From Ottelia alismoides (lineage: Eukaryota > Streptophyta > Magnoliopsida > Alismatales > Hydrocharitaceae), in contig JAZKJV010011400.1 in NCBI GenBank assembly GCA_037367405.1, positions 5,144,501 to 5,208,500 on the forward strand: a stretch of 64,000 nucleotides of DNA. Reading direction: 5' to 3'. Every line of letters starts with the position of its first letter. The first letter of the stretch is position 1. Position numbers and translations under genes: made by a program. A model generated the notes under the pieces. That model was not told the origin of the DNA. It did not search any database and saw nothing but the letters and a program-made list of their open reading frames with translations. Of the stretch, positions 26,064-35,780 are shown piece after piece.

Positions 26064-27581
26064 TTACAGCTTGCCAATCATCTGGTATGCGTTCTTCAGC
26101 ATGCCATATAGCGAGCGATAGACTTCGAACGAGCGGTCGTAACTCTTGGCGGCCGCTCGTGAAGGGGCGGTTTTGTGAGTGACTTCGATGGTCGCCTTGC
26201 AAGCTTCCTCGATATTCTTGAATTCGCCACAACCAACGGCCGCCAGTAGAGCGACCCCAAAGGCTGGACCTTGTTCGGCGTTCATCGTGCAGGCAGGCTG
26301 GTTCATAACGTCGGCCATGATCTGCTTCCAGAGGGCGCTCTTGGCACCGCCACCGCTGACGCGCATTTCTTTGACCGGCACACCCAATTGTTTGATGATC
26401 TCCAGGCTCTCCCGCAAGCTCATTGCGACGCCTTCCATCACCGCGCGAGCCATATGTCCGCGATCATGAGCAGTCGTCAAACCCACAAATGCGCCGCGAG
26501 CCAGTGGATCTGCGTGCGGCGTTCGTTCGCCAGCCAGATAAGGCAGGAACAACAATCCCTCGCTGCCCGGTGCCACACCAGCCGCTTCGGCATTGAGCAC
26601 CTGATAAGGGTCGCTGCCGCGTTTCGCGGCCAGTTCTTTGCACACATTCTCCATGAACCATTGCAACGATCCAGCAGCGGACAAGGTAACGCCCATCATG
26701 TGCCACTTGCCGTGTACCGCATGGCAGAAGGTATGCAAACGACCTTGGGTATCGTATTGAGGTTCGTCGCTATGGATGAACATCACACCACTGGTGCCGA
26801 GCGAGGCAGTCAGCAAGCCTTTGCGCACAATACCGTTGCCCACTGCGCCGGCGGCACAGTCACCAGCACCAGCCACAACTTTGCATGCCGGGGTCAGCCC
26901 CAATTGTTTGGCGACGTCAGGCAACAGGGTACCGGTCACTTCCTCCGATTCGTATACACGAGCAAACAAGCTCGGGTCGAGATCGAGCTTGCCCAGCAGC
27001 TCGGTGGACCACTTGCGCTCCACGACGTTCAGCAGCAGCATGCCGCTGGCATCGCTAACATCGGTGGCCAGTTCACCGGTCAGGCGACGACGAATCTCGT
27101 CTTTGGGCAAGAGTACGTGAGCCAGTCGGCCAAAGTTCTTTGGCTCCTGCGAGCGCAACCACAAAATCTTGGGCGCAGTAAAACCAGTCAGGGCCGGGTT
27201 GGCCACCATGCGAATCAATTCTTCGCGACCGCCGGCCAGTTTGGTGATCTCCTCGCACTGCGCGGCCGTGCGCTGGTCGTTCCACAGCAGAGCGGGGCGA
27301 ATGACTTGTTGCTTCTTGTCGAGAAATACGCTGCCGTGCATCTGGCCCGACAGGCCGATTGCTTTGATGCGTTCCGGTTTGACCTTGGACTGTTTGACAA
27401 CCGCGCGGACAGTCTTTACAGTCGCGTTCCACCAATCATCGGGATTTTGCTCCGTCCATAGCGGTTTGGGAGTCAGCACCTCGTAGCCAGCCGACGCTTC
27501 AGCGAGAATATTGCCTTGGCCGTCGATCAGCAGACTCTTCGTACCCGATGTTCCGATATCGATACCGATAAAATGACTCAC
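26064..27581 (-). CDS. xylB: xylulokinase
   Basis: 505 residues of the FGGY carbohydrate kinase family, phosphorylating D-xylulose to xylulose 5-phosphate. I take GTG 27581 as start (VSHFIGIDIGTSGTKS); the frame reaches back to a TTG at 27602. The N-terminal phosphate loop GIDIGTSGTKSLL, the substrate segment LSGQMHGSVFLD with its WNDQRT, and the ATP-site RVSGGGAKSALWKQIMADV agree with XylB. No xylA or transporter lies beside it. It is divergent from the solute-binding lipoprotein gene, which might be related to sugar uptake, but that is only positional. Confidence 0.93.
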   Translation of the reverse strand: MSHFIGIDIGTSGTKSLLIDGQGNILAEASAGYEVLTPKPLWTEQNPDDWWNATVKTVRAVVKQSKVKPERIKAIGLSGQMHGSVFLDKKQQVIRPALLWNDQRTAAQCEEITKLAGGREELIRMVANPALTGFTAPKILWLRSQEPKNFGRLAHVLLPKDEIRRRLTGELATDVSDASGMLLLNVVERKWSTELLGKLDLDPSLFARVYESEEVTGTLLPDVAKQLGLTPACKVVAGAGDCAAGAVGNGIVRKGLLTASLGTSGVMFIHSDEPQYDTQGRLHTFCHAVHGKWHMMGVTLSAAGSLQWFMENVCKELAAKRGSDPYQVLNAEAAGVAPGSEGLLFLPYLAGERTPHADPLARGAFVGLTTAHDRGHMARAVMEGVAMSLRESLEIIKQLGVPVKEMRVSGGGAKSALWKQIMADVMNQPACTMNAEQGPAFGVALLAAVGCGEFKNIEEACKATIEVTHKTAPSRAAAKSYDRSFEVYRSLYGMLKNAYQMIGKL

Positions 27582-27711
27582 CGCTTTTTCCCCACTACCC
27601 AAATGATCATGATCGCTGAAAACGCTGCACTATACCGCCGGAAGTTAAACCCCGCAAACGGCCAGCCAGCCACGCGGTCGTCTGATTGGACCACATCACG
27701 TGTCAAGCTGG

Positions 27712-27777
27712 GTAGCCACCGTCGCCAGAGGGTGGACGCGAAGGTTAACGCCTTTCACCGCTTGGCGGCGGTGGCTA
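27712..27777. repeat. family A repeat, copy A2, fused to the 5' end of a gene
   Basis: Same double-hairpin core as the other copies (TAGCCACCGTCGCC...GGGTGG, linker, CACCGCTTGG...CGGTGGCTA). It lies inside the open frame of the solute-binding lipoprotein and contains in-frame GTG codons at 27732 and 27771. Confidence 0.88.
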
Positions 27778-29144
27778 TACAGTGGGCCAACCTGGCAGTG
27801 ATCTGCGCATGCCTGCTGCTGACCGGTTGCCAGCCCAAGGCCACGAATCCACCCGCCGGTACAACCCAGGCAACTCCCAAGACCGCCATTCCGCTGCGGG
27901 TCTGGTTTGTCGCCGAGCCCGGTGCCAAAGAAGTTATCCAGCGTCAGTGGCAAGCGACCTATGACCGGGAGGTCGACATCAAAGTCTTTAGCCCCACCGA
28001 ACTCTTGCAGCAGGAGAAAGGGCAATGCGACGTTGTTGTTTATCCTGCCTGGCAACTGGGCGATCTGTTGTCCCGCGAGTGGTTGGTAGAATTGCCAGCC
28101 AGTTTGCAGCAACGGCCCAACAGCACCAGCGACGGCGAAAACGTTGACCCGTTGCCAGCCGGTTGGCTCGATCAAGCTCGATTCGATCGCAAGCTGTGGG
28201 GTGTATCGCTGTCGGTTATTGCTCCAGTACTGATAGCCAACTTTGAATTGCCGTCACCACCAGCCCCAGGCCCCAATAGCGACAGCACACCTGAGCAAGC
28301 TCGAGCCTATTGGCAATCTGTTATCGAAGCACTGAAGGCCCAAAGCGTTAGTGCGCCATCTGCCAAGGCAAGCGAGGCCGTCGAAGTCGATGCGCTGGCC
28401 ACCAGCGATCGCTTTCTAACCATCTTCAATAGCATCACCAGCAACGAGAATCGAGTGGGCGTGTTGTTCGATCCCGAGACCCTGGCACCGCGCATCCAAC
28501 AGAGTTCGTCGGTGGAGACCGTGAAGATACTGCAAGAACTTAAGGCTGCAGGTGCATCGCTGGATGCCCTGGTAGGCAGTCACTCCGCTGCCTGGAATGC
28601 GCTGGGTCGCGCAGGCGCCAACGCGACTATCTGCGTGCCACCGGTGGCTACTCCCGAGATCGATAAGATCAGTGCTTATTCAACACAGCCACCGCCACCC
28701 AATCCATCGCGCGCCGGCATGCGCGGCTCAGCCGGCACCAATGTTGGACGTGGACTGATGGCTTCGCTGACCCGTCAATGCCAACAAACTAGCGCGTCGA
28801 TCGAGTTTATTCGCTGGCTGGCCAGCGACAACAACCGTCCAGGGTTGGCCAAGCGAATTGAAGGTATCCTGGCCGAATCAGCTTATGCACCAGGTTCATC
28901 GGCTTGGAAAGCTCAACGCATCATGCAGCGTCTGGGGCAAACAAGTCGTTTGCCGAGCGAACCCAGGCTGCCCCAAAACGGACAATTCCGCGAAGCATTG
29001 GGAAAGCAGGTTGCCGCAGCTCTGCAAGGCCAGAAGAGTGCCGAAGAGGCGATCGCCGCAGTGTCGGCAGCCTGGCAGGAACTGGTCAACGCAAGCAACA
29101 AAGCCGCGCTGACCGAGAGCTACCGGCAGAGCCTTGGTTTCTAA
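27732..29144 (+). CDS. solute-binding-protein-like lipoprotein
   Basis: About 470 residues if started at GTG 27732. A lipobox, CLLLTGCQ, marks the lipidation Cys near residue 33. The body resembles family 1 extracellular solute-binding proteins (ABC importer receptors): VWFVAEPGAKEVIQRQWQATYDREVDIKV near the start, then CDVVVYPAWQLGDLL, and a late ASIEFIRWLASDNNRPG. No permease or ATPase gene adjoins it, so it may serve as an orphan receptor or have another role. The start is uncertain. The frame is open back to 27516, but between 27712 and 27777 the DNA is family A repeat; starts at 27732 or 27771 would place the initiation codon inside the repeat. Confidence 0.75.
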   Translation: MDAKVNAFHRLAAVAIQWANLAVICACLLLTGCQPKATNPPAGTTQATPKTAIPLRVWFVAEPGAKEVIQRQWQATYDREVDIKVFSPTELLQQEKGQCDVVVYPAWQLGDLLSREWLVELPASLQQRPNSTSDGENVDPLPAGWLDQARFDRKLWGVSLSVIAPVLIANFELPSPPAPGPNSDSTPEQARAYWQSVIEALKAQSVSAPSAKASEAVEVDALATSDRFLTIFNSITSNENRVGVLFDPETLAPRIQQSSSVETVKILQELKAAGASLDALVGSHSAAWNALGRAGANATICVPPVATPEIDKISAYSTQPPPPNPSRAGMRGSAGTNVGRGLMASLTRQCQQTSASIEFIRWLASDNNRPGLAKRIEGILAESAYAPGSSAWKAQRIMQRLGQTSRLPSEPRLPQNGQFREALGKQVAAALQGQKSAEEAIAAVSAAWQELVNASNKAALTESYRQSLGF

Positions 29145-29188
29145 GTAGATAGCACCACTTTGTCTTCGTAGCCACCGCTTTGCTCTCG

Positions 29189-29253
29189 TAGCCACCGCTG
29201 CCAAGCGGTGGAAAGCGTCAACATTCGCGTCCACCATCTGGCGATGGTGGCTA
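29189..29253. repeat. family A repeat, copy A3
   Basis: Full double-hairpin core between convergent genes, with an extra partial left arm (GTAGCCACCGCTT) at about 29168-29180 just before it. It may act as a bidirectional terminator. Confidence 0.85.
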
Positions 29254-29276
29254 CGGGTAATTGTTAACCAAGAGGT

Positions 29277-31766
29277 TTACTGATACACGGCGTGCTGAGC
29301 GTTGCCGCCGCTACGCAGATAGGCCAGCAAGTCGTTGACTTCGGCCGGCGTGAGCGTGTCCAGCAAGCCGCCTGGCATCATCGAATTCTTGGATGGACGT
29401 TGTTCGACCACGTCCTCGCGTTCGATGTTGGTAAAGTCGCCGGGAGCCAACATATTGGTGATTACCATGATGATGTTCTCATTCATGTTGGCTACTCGAC
29501 CTTCAATAACTTGCGAGTCGGTCAAGAACTGCGTGGCCGCATATTGATCGCTGATCTCTTTATTGGGATCAACGATGGAAACCAGCATATCATGCGGGCT
29601 GAAGCGTCCTCCGGAAGCCGTCAGGTCTGGTCCGTGGATACCGCCCTGTCCAGCAAAGCGATGGCATTTGAAGCACTGAGCGACGGCGAACAATTGGCGA
29701 CCGCGAGCAAAGTCCGGTTTGTCTTTCACTTCCTTGACCGCTCGTTCCAGTTCCTCAACGGTCCACTTTTGGACAACCTTGCGAGGAGCCAGGTCCGATA
29801 GCGGATCCTTGGGAGCAGGCAAGTTACCGGCCAGTTCACCCAACTCTTGTCGGGCTTTGTCATCCAGTTTCTCCAATGCGACAGTGCGAATGTTGGCCAG
29901 GAAGCCACCAAAGGATGCACCACCGCGTTGGCTGGCTGACTCGAAGAACCACTCGAAGTACTGTTTGCGGAGCTCCGGTGTCCAGCCTTGCTCGACTTCG
30001 CGCAAGCAGAAGGCGTAGTGGATCTGATCTTCCTGGGCACTGGCGGTACGCAATTCCTTGACAACGCGATCCACGATCTTGGGTGCCTTGAGCACAACCA
30101 ATACGTTCGCCAGTTCGCGATTGACCAAAGCATGGCGAGTTGGAAAATGTTGATCGAGCTGTGCCAGGAGAGCTTCGCGCTGCTGGTCATCGGCCTGGGC
30201 CAATCGCAGAAAGACCAACTCTTCGGCCCGCAGCAATTCCAATTGAATGGCTGGTGACAGCGATTCAAACTTGATGGCCGAGAGTTTCTTGAGCAATGCA
30301 GGTTGATCGACTTTGGAGCCCATGCGCGCCAGGCCGATGGCTGCGGTGATGACGGCTTGAGGTTCGCTGAGTTTAAGCGCCGCTTCACGCCACTTCTCTA
30401 CAGGTTGATGTTCCAGCGCGATGCGAGCAGCAAAGCGAATAGCCCGGTCGGCATTGCCGAGCTGAGCAATCGCCGGCGCGATGGCCGCATCGGACTGTTT
30501 GCCGTGAAAGGCTTCCAGCGAGTGACGCAGTTTGCGAGCGGCAATGGCTTCGGCCGGTTCCTGCGATTGTGCCGGCGCGGTCGACTCGCTGCCGGTGTAA
30601 CGCAAACGATACAGAGCTGAAAGCGTCTTGCGACCGCCAACGGCGAAATAGAGATTGCCATCTTTAGGATGAACGACCAGATCCGTTACTGCCATCGGTG
30701 AGGCTGCCACCATGGCTTCGTGCGTGCCCGTGTAAGAGGATCCATCCGGCTTCATGAAGACGGCATAGATGGTGCCGAAGCTCCAGTCGCAGATCAGCAA
30801 GGCTTGTTGGTACTTGGCCGGAAACTTCGCACCGGTACCAAAGGTGATGCCAGTGGGCGAACCTGGACCGATGTTATCAACCGCGCCAAAGCTATCAGGA
30901 TAATAGTCCGGCCACTTGCCAGTGCCATTGCGCCAGCCGAATTCAGCTCCACTGATAACATGGTTAATGCGTGTGGGACGATACCATGGAGTACCCACAT
31001 CCCATTCCATGTCGGCATCGTAGGTGAACAACTCGCCTTGAGGATTAAAGGCGATGTCGTATTCATTGCGGAAGCCAGTGGCCACTAGTTCAATGTGGCT
31101 GCAATCGCGGTCCATGCGACAGATCCAACCGCCCGGGGCCAACCGGTCCTTCATGAATCCGCGCGCATCAGGCATACGGCCAACGATGTGATCTTCTGAC
31201 CAATGGCGAGGCACGACGGACTGAGTCGCTTTGCTGGGCACATCTGCCTGGTTGCCACCACAAAAGTAAATCTTGCCATCGGGGCCGGGGATGATCGCAT
31301 GCACGCCATGCTCGCCGGTGCCTTGGATAGGTACGATGTGTTCGATCTTGTCGTATTGGTCGTTGTTGTCGGTATCGGTTAGTCGATACAATCCTGGACC
31401 ACTGGGGCCATCGGCGTTGACGTTGATCAGCAGGGTGTTATCGAACGCATACATGCCTTGAGCCATGCCGATATCGATTTCCAACTGTTCAACTTTTTCG
31501 GCCTTGGCCGTTGGATCCTGGCTGAGCGAGAGGCGGTAGAGCTTGCCGTACTGGTCGGAAGCTAACAGCCGGCCCTTGGGATCAATGCACAGAGCGACCC
31601 AGGAGCCTTGGTCTTTGAAAGGAACTTGATAGACAAGGTCGACCGTAAAGCCGGGAGGCGTTTTGAACGTTCCAGCCGCAGCGGTTTGTGCGCTGGCGGA
31701 GCTCTGCAAACAGACCAACGATGCCACAGCCGTCAAAACGATTCGACGAAGAAACTTCAGGTGCAT
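29277..31766 (-). CDS. PVC-type beta-propeller / HEAT / cytochrome c protein
   Basis: 829 residues from ATG 31766, which opens a signal peptide (MHLKFLRRIVLTAVASLVCL, cleavage near SASAQ). The first 400 residues form a glucose/sorbosone-dehydrogenase-like propeller (PPGFTVDLVYQVP, then GEHGVHAIIPGPDGKIYFC and NEYDIAFNPQGELF). A HEAT-like alpha segment follows. The C-terminus is a class I cytochrome c with the haem motif CFKCH near residue 700, GPDLT, and a late Met (SKNSMMPGGLLDTLTPAEV). Such proteins are abundant and specific to planctomycetes and relatives. They are exported and probably oxidise a sugar or alcohol with electron transfer, but no member's substrate can be inferred here. Confidence 0.92.
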   Translation of the reverse strand: MHLKFLRRIVLTAVASLVCLQSSASAQTAAAGTFKTPPGFTVDLVYQVPFKDQGSWVALCIDPKGRLLASDQYGKLYRLSLSQDPTAKAEKVEQLEIDIGMAQGMYAFDNTLLINVNADGPSGPGLYRLTDTDNNDQYDKIEHIVPIQGTGEHGVHAIIPGPDGKIYFCGGNQADVPSKATQSVVPRHWSEDHIVGRMPDARGFMKDRLAPGGWICRMDRDCSHIELVATGFRNEYDIAFNPQGELFTYDADMEWDVGTPWYRPTRINHVISGAEFGWRNGTGKWPDYYPDSFGAVDNIGPGSPTGITFGTGAKFPAKYQQALLICDWSFGTIYAVFMKPDGSSYTGTHEAMVAASPMAVTDLVVHPKDGNLYFAVGGRKTLSALYRLRYTGSESTAPAQSQEPAEAIAARKLRHSLEAFHGKQSDAAIAPAIAQLGNADRAIRFAARIALEHQPVEKWREAALKLSEPQAVITAAIGLARMGSKVDQPALLKKLSAIKFESLSPAIQLELLRAEELVFLRLAQADDQQREALLAQLDQHFPTRHALVNRELANVLVVLKAPKIVDRVVKELRTASAQEDQIHYAFCLREVEQGWTPELRKQYFEWFFESASQRGGASFGGFLANIRTVALEKLDDKARQELGELAGNLPAPKDPLSDLAPRKVVQKWTVEELERAVKEVKDKPDFARGRQLFAVAQCFKCHRFAGQGGIHGPDLTASGGRFSPHDMLVSIVDPNKEISDQYAATQFLTDSQVIEGRVANMNENIIMVITNMLAPGDFTNIEREDVVEQRPSKNSMMPGGLLDTLTPAEVNDLLAYLRSGGNAQHAVYQ

Positions 31767-31927
31767 TGCGAATGGTATCCAGGCAAGCAATTGGGGTGGG
31801 AAGACGCACGATCAGACCGTGCCAGTAGGAACCTTGATTATAGTCCAATCGCCCAAAAAGAGATTCGAGATCCGCAGACCGGATCTCGAATTCTGGATTT
31901 CCAATTGTTAAGGTTGCGGCGCTGAAA

Positions 31928-34900
31928 TCAGGCGGCCAACAGGTTGCGGCTTTGGCCGGCCCAGAGGATCCACTGCTTGATCTCTTCCAGGTCGGGGGCA
32001 GCGCCGCCGCGCAGAACTCGCTGGCCTTGGGTGCTGGTCGCAAACGCATTGGTTTGGGCTAGCAGAGCCGTTGGCTCCAAACGGCACAATGCCTCGGGGG
32101 TGGTGATGCCACAAGCCACCAGGATCTGGGCATCATGTCCGCGAAGGTTGGGAATGCGACAGACCAGGCGCGATTGTTCTTGCCAGGCGCGAATGATACC
32201 CGCGGTAACTCGTGGTTGCCCCAGGTCGCGGGCCAACTCGTCTGCATTCGCATTCAGCAGATCAGCCACCGTGACGATACCGATTTCGCTTAGCGACTGC
32301 GCCATGCTGTCGCCGATACTGGGAGCGTCAACAACGGGGCTGCTGAGTTCCAGATAGAATCGCAAGCGTTGACCGTTGGATGAAGCCTCACGTTTGGAAG
32401 AAGAACTGCGTGGCGAACGTTCGCGCCGCTCTTGTCCATTCGCATTGCCACTGCCGTTGCCAGTGCGGCTGGGACGGTTGCGAGATTCACGCCGGCGCGC
32501 GCCTCGCGAGTCCGAGTCATCTGATTCACGATCTTCATCACGCTCTACGATGTGATAGGTAGGCACTTCGCGATGAGCGGTGTCGACGCGCTGAACAGCA
32601 GTGCGGCGTGGCCGTGGACGTGCATCCAAATCGAAGGCGGATGGCTGGTCGGTCGAGTCACTGCTTGGACGATGACCGCGCTTGGCTGAAGCAATCCACG
32701 ATGTAAGTCGCGACAGTTCATTGGGACTGCCACTGCGCATGATGCGCTTGCCACGCTCCGTCGCTAGAAAGTTTTCAACTCGCTCATGCAGACGGGTGGG
32801 ATCCATCTCGGACAATTGACGATGGTCGCGCACGCCGGCACCAGCCAGGACGCGAGCATCAAACGGCCGTAGCTGCGGCATGGCGCATAACAAGCGACAT
32901 TCGTTTTGCCAGGCGTGCACACTATCGCTCGACACACCTGCCAAGGATGCTGAATTGGCTAGCCAGGCAGCATCTGCGTCCAGCAGATCGCCAACTCGAT
33001 GGATCCCCAAGGCTCGCAAGCGAGCTGCTTCGACAGGGCCAATGGATGGGACTTCGTGAATCTCCGATCGCTCAGTCAGTACCCAACGCTTCTTGGATTC
33101 AGGGCGGATAACCGGTGGCGTCCATTCGGGTTCTTGCCATTTGTCGTTCTCAAAGTCGTTGGCGTAGGCAGTCAACAATCGATTGACATCCTGGCTGGGA
33201 CGAGTGACCGGCTGTGCAACAGCTCGCGATACCACGATTGGGACCACGTTGCCATGCACGGACTTGACCGCGCTGATCAGGTCGTTGTCATCGGTGAAGG
33301 CGATGATCTGCGTATGGCTGGCTTGAGCATGGCCAGCCAGATAACGGACGGCAGTCAAAGCGCGAGGTCCTTCCAGACCATCGAGGGTTTCGTCCAGCAC
33401 CAAGGGAAGCGGGTGACCGCGCAGGGCTAGCAGGTCCACGATCGCTAATCGCAGCGCAACTTCTTCCAGACGAGCCAGGCGGACATCCGGTGTGCCCAAC
33501 GTGTCTTGGCCAGCGACATAATGACCTCGCACTGGTTCGTAACGGCCGTACGGATCGAGTGAACTTGTTTCTTGATAACCAACTTCCAATGGCCGCTGGT
33601 TACCCAGCGAGGAACCGTAGGCACCATTCAGTTGCGGACCATAGGCAGTATTCAGATCGCGACGATCGTAACTGTACTGTGACGGATGAAACGCATCGCG
33701 GCGCAGTTGATCGCGGAACAACTGTTGTCCCACTCGATCCACTGGCATACCGGTCAAGCCAGCCAGGTGGCGCAGGTAACGACCTTTCAGGGACTGAGTA
33801 TCTTCGACTTCGCGAGGCAATCGCTCAAGTCGACGACGAACGTCGGTCAAATCGACTCGCAGACGATCGCGGGTTTCCAGACGCAACAGTTCTTCGTTGA
33901 CATTGTCGAGTTCGCGGAGCACTTCGGCTTCGCCAGGATCGTAGCCACCACCGACCAGCGGCATGACGCCCAGCCGTCGCAAGCGAGCTTCGCAATCTTG
34001 GCGATCGCGAGTGACGAGCTCCATGCGAGCCAAAGCCTGGCTGCGCCGATTCTCCAGCTCAGTTAGTTCATCGACAAAGCTGATGCCCAGTCCGGATGGT
34101 TGAGTCAACTGAGCGGACTCGGCGCCAGTGGAGATGGCCGAGAGCCAGTTATCCAGATGCGGATGATCGGCACAGCGACAGCTATCGCTGTAGGCCACCG
34201 ACACTTGATCGACCGACAGGTGGCATGCGTGCGCAATCGTCCGCAACAACTCGCCACGTTCAGCGATCAAGCGTTCAATCGATTGACGCATTTCATTCTC
34301 GCAGCGCGTCAATTGGAGGATCTGCTCCTTCATAGCTCGATTGGTTGTCAGCGATTCATGACGCGAAAGCTGTTGGCAGACTTCGTGCAATTCTCGCTGC
34401 ATCAATCGCAATGTTTGCGGCAGCTCGTGACGAGCATCGTGTCGGTTGTGATCGATGCTGTCGACCAGGGCATCAAAGTGCCGACGAGCCTCGACGATTT
34501 GAGCTTCCAGAGAGCGCAGTGCCAAACGCGGTGTGGCTTGGTTCATGGGCGTGAACTGTTCGCCCAATTGACCATCCAACTGGGCATCGGTGGCCGCCGA
34601 TTCCAGTCGCTCGCGATGAGCTCGGATCTCGGTCAGGGTATTGCGCCAACGGGCCAGTTGAGAATCGAGCGATAGCAGGCGATCGCGATAGGTTTGGCGA
34701 TGGCCGTCGGTGGCATGACCATCGCGTCGTCGAGCGATGGCAGCATCGAGTTCGGCAATCTCGCCACGCAGCTTTTGAATGTCGCGGTCCAGGGCTGACA
34801 TGCGATCGGTCAGGCGGTGATGTTCATCAGTGGCCGGTGCATAATGCTTGCCACTGGACTGACGGCGGAGGCGATCCAGGTCAGCCTCCAACTGGCGACG

Positions 34901-35527
34901 TCGAGCCAGCAAGCCTTCGCGGGTGGCGTGGATTCCATCGAGCGGCCCGAGCTGGGCCAGCAGTTCTTGTTCTCGCGACAGCAGCGTTTGACGTTGTTCG
35001 CTTTGAGGAGTCTGGGCCGATTCATCCAGCCGCATCTGACGAGCCAGATCCCACAGTCGCGCGGTCGCTTGACTATCGGAGCGAATAGCGCCCAGGCGAT
35101 CGAACGCTTCGCGTTGGGGGGCTGAGAGCAATTCGCCATAAGGCACCGCGCCCAGTCGCGCTTGCAACGTAGACCAGTTGTCGTGTGAGACGCTGGGAGC
35201 CTGTCCGTTCCAGGCCTGGGTCGCGCGGCGCAGCACTTTGCTGTCGGTGCGACCGGCCACCTGCTCGCGTTCCAGTTGGTATTCGCCGCTGCCCAGCAGC
35301 AGATTCAGCCGACCACTGGCCAGGGCCGGATGCGTCGCATGGCCGTTGGAATAGGCGGAGGTTTCGCGTGGTTGAGCCGGTTGGATCATACCTCGCAGCC
35401 AGGCGATCAAAGAGCTCTTGCCCGACCCGCGTCGGCCACAAACAGCGTTCAGAGCGGGACTCAGCTCACCGACTTGAGTACGATCGGCGGAGCCCAATTG
35501 ATTGACTTCCATGCTCACGAATTGCAT
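31928..35527 (-). CDS. SMC/Rad50-like ATPase with two C-terminal DUF4332-type helix-hairpin modules
   Basis: 1199 residues from ATG 35527, with AAGGAGG nine bases upstream. The N-terminal Walker A motif is GRRGSGKSS (residues about 31-39) and the Walker B is PLPLVLDETLDGL (about 706-718), separated by some 560 residues rich in coiled coil, as in SMC/Rad50/RecN-like ATPases. No canonical LSGGQ signature is visible before Walker B, only RLARLEEVALRLAIVDLLAL. A CxC-containing loop (DSCRCADHPHLDNW, about 430) interrupts the coil and could be a hinge. After the ATPase come two similar modules (about 820-945 and 1066-1190) with VPSIGPVEAARLRALGIHRV and APSIGDSMAQSLSEIGIVTV, matching DUF4332 helix-hairpin-helix repeats, joined by an Arg/Ser/Asp-rich disordered linker. 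Probably DNA-associated. The gene has no obvious partners. Confidence 0.87.
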   Translation of the reverse strand: MQFVSMEVNQLGSADRTQVGELSPALNAVCGRRGSGKSSLIAWLRGMIQPAQPRETSAYSNGHATHPALASGRLNLLLGSGEYQLEREQVAGRTDSKVLRRATQAWNGQAPSVSHDNWSTLQARLGAVPYGELLSAPQREAFDRLGAIRSDSQATARLWDLARQMRLDESAQTPQSEQRQTLLSREQELLAQLGPLDGIHATREGLLARRRQLEADLDRLRRQSSGKHYAPATDEHHRLTDRMSALDRDIQKLRGEIAELDAAIARRRDGHATDGHRQTYRDRLLSLDSQLARWRNTLTEIRAHRERLESAATDAQLDGQLGEQFTPMNQATPRLALRSLEAQIVEARRHFDALVDSIDHNRHDARHELPQTLRLMQRELHEVCQQLSRHESLTTNRAMKEQILQLTRCENEMRQSIERLIAERGELLRTIAHACHLSVDQVSVAYSDSCRCADHPHLDNWLSAISTGAESAQLTQPSGLGISFVDELTELENRRSQALARMELVTRDRQDCEARLRRLGVMPLVGGGYDPGEAEVLRELDNVNEELLRLETRDRLRVDLTDVRRRLERLPREVEDTQSLKGRYLRHLAGLTGMPVDRVGQQLFRDQLRRDAFHPSQYSYDRRDLNTAYGPQLNGAYGSSLGNQRPLEVGYQETSSLDPYGRYEPVRGHYVAGQDTLGTPDVRLARLEEVALRLAIVDLLALRGHPLPLVLDETLDGLEGPRALTAVRYLAGHAQASHTQIIAFTDDNDLISAVKSVHGNVVPIVVSRAVAQPVTRPSQDVNRLLTAYANDFENDKWQEPEWTPPVIRPESKKRWVLTERSEIHEVPSIGPVEAARLRALGIHRVGDLLDADAAWLANSASLAGVSSDSVHAWQNECRLLCAMPQLRPFDARVLAGAGVRDHRQLSEMDPTRLHERVENFLATERGKRIMRSGSPNELSRLTSWIASAKRGHRPSSDSTDQPSAFDLDARPRPRRTAVQRVDTAHREVPTYHIVERDEDRESDDSDSRGARRRESRNRPSRTGNGSGNANGQERRERSPRSSSSKREASSNGQRLRFYLELSSPVVDAPSIGDSMAQSLSEIGIVTVADLLNANADELARDLGQPRVTAGIIRAWQEQSRLVCRIPNLRGHDAQILVACGITTPEALCRLEPTALLAQTNAFATSTQGQRVLRGGAAPDLEEIKQWILWAGQSRNLLAA

Positions 35528-35536
35528 GACTCGGCA

Positions 35537-35543
35537 CCTCCTT
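35537..35543 (-). promoter_or_regulatory. ribosome-binding site of the SMC-like gene
   Basis: On the minus strand AAGGAGG stands nine bases before ATG 35527, fixing this start over the in-frame ATG at 35512. Confidence 0.7.
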
Positions 35544-35673
35544 GGCCTGTCTAAGTAACTTGCGTATCTTCACGCATCTGGGTCGGGGGAAGAGTTTAAC
35601 ACAGATCGAACAATCCAACCAAGATCATTTTTTCGCTCCGCACATAAAGGACGGCGATAGACCGCTTTTGGCC

Positions 35674-35767
35674 GTAGCCACCGCTGCCAAGCGGTGGATA
35701 GCATTAAATTTCGCGTCCACCCTCTGGCAGGCGGTGGCTACGCAGCTTAGCAAGTGGCGCTGTCCAA
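35674..35767. repeat. family A repeat with outer box, copy A4
   Basis: The double-hairpin core is at 35674-35741. CAAGTGGCGCTGTCCAA at 35751-35767 is the exact inverted complement of the outer box at 8521-8537 in copy A1, 27 kb away. The left outer box is not seen. The element ends 13 bases before the pyroglutamyl peptidase stop codon. Confidence 0.87.
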
Positions 35768-35780
35768 CCAATTAAGATGG

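Noticed and set aside
26271..27461. 396-codon plus-strand open frame
   Set aside because: Antisense shadow of xylB; no family features.
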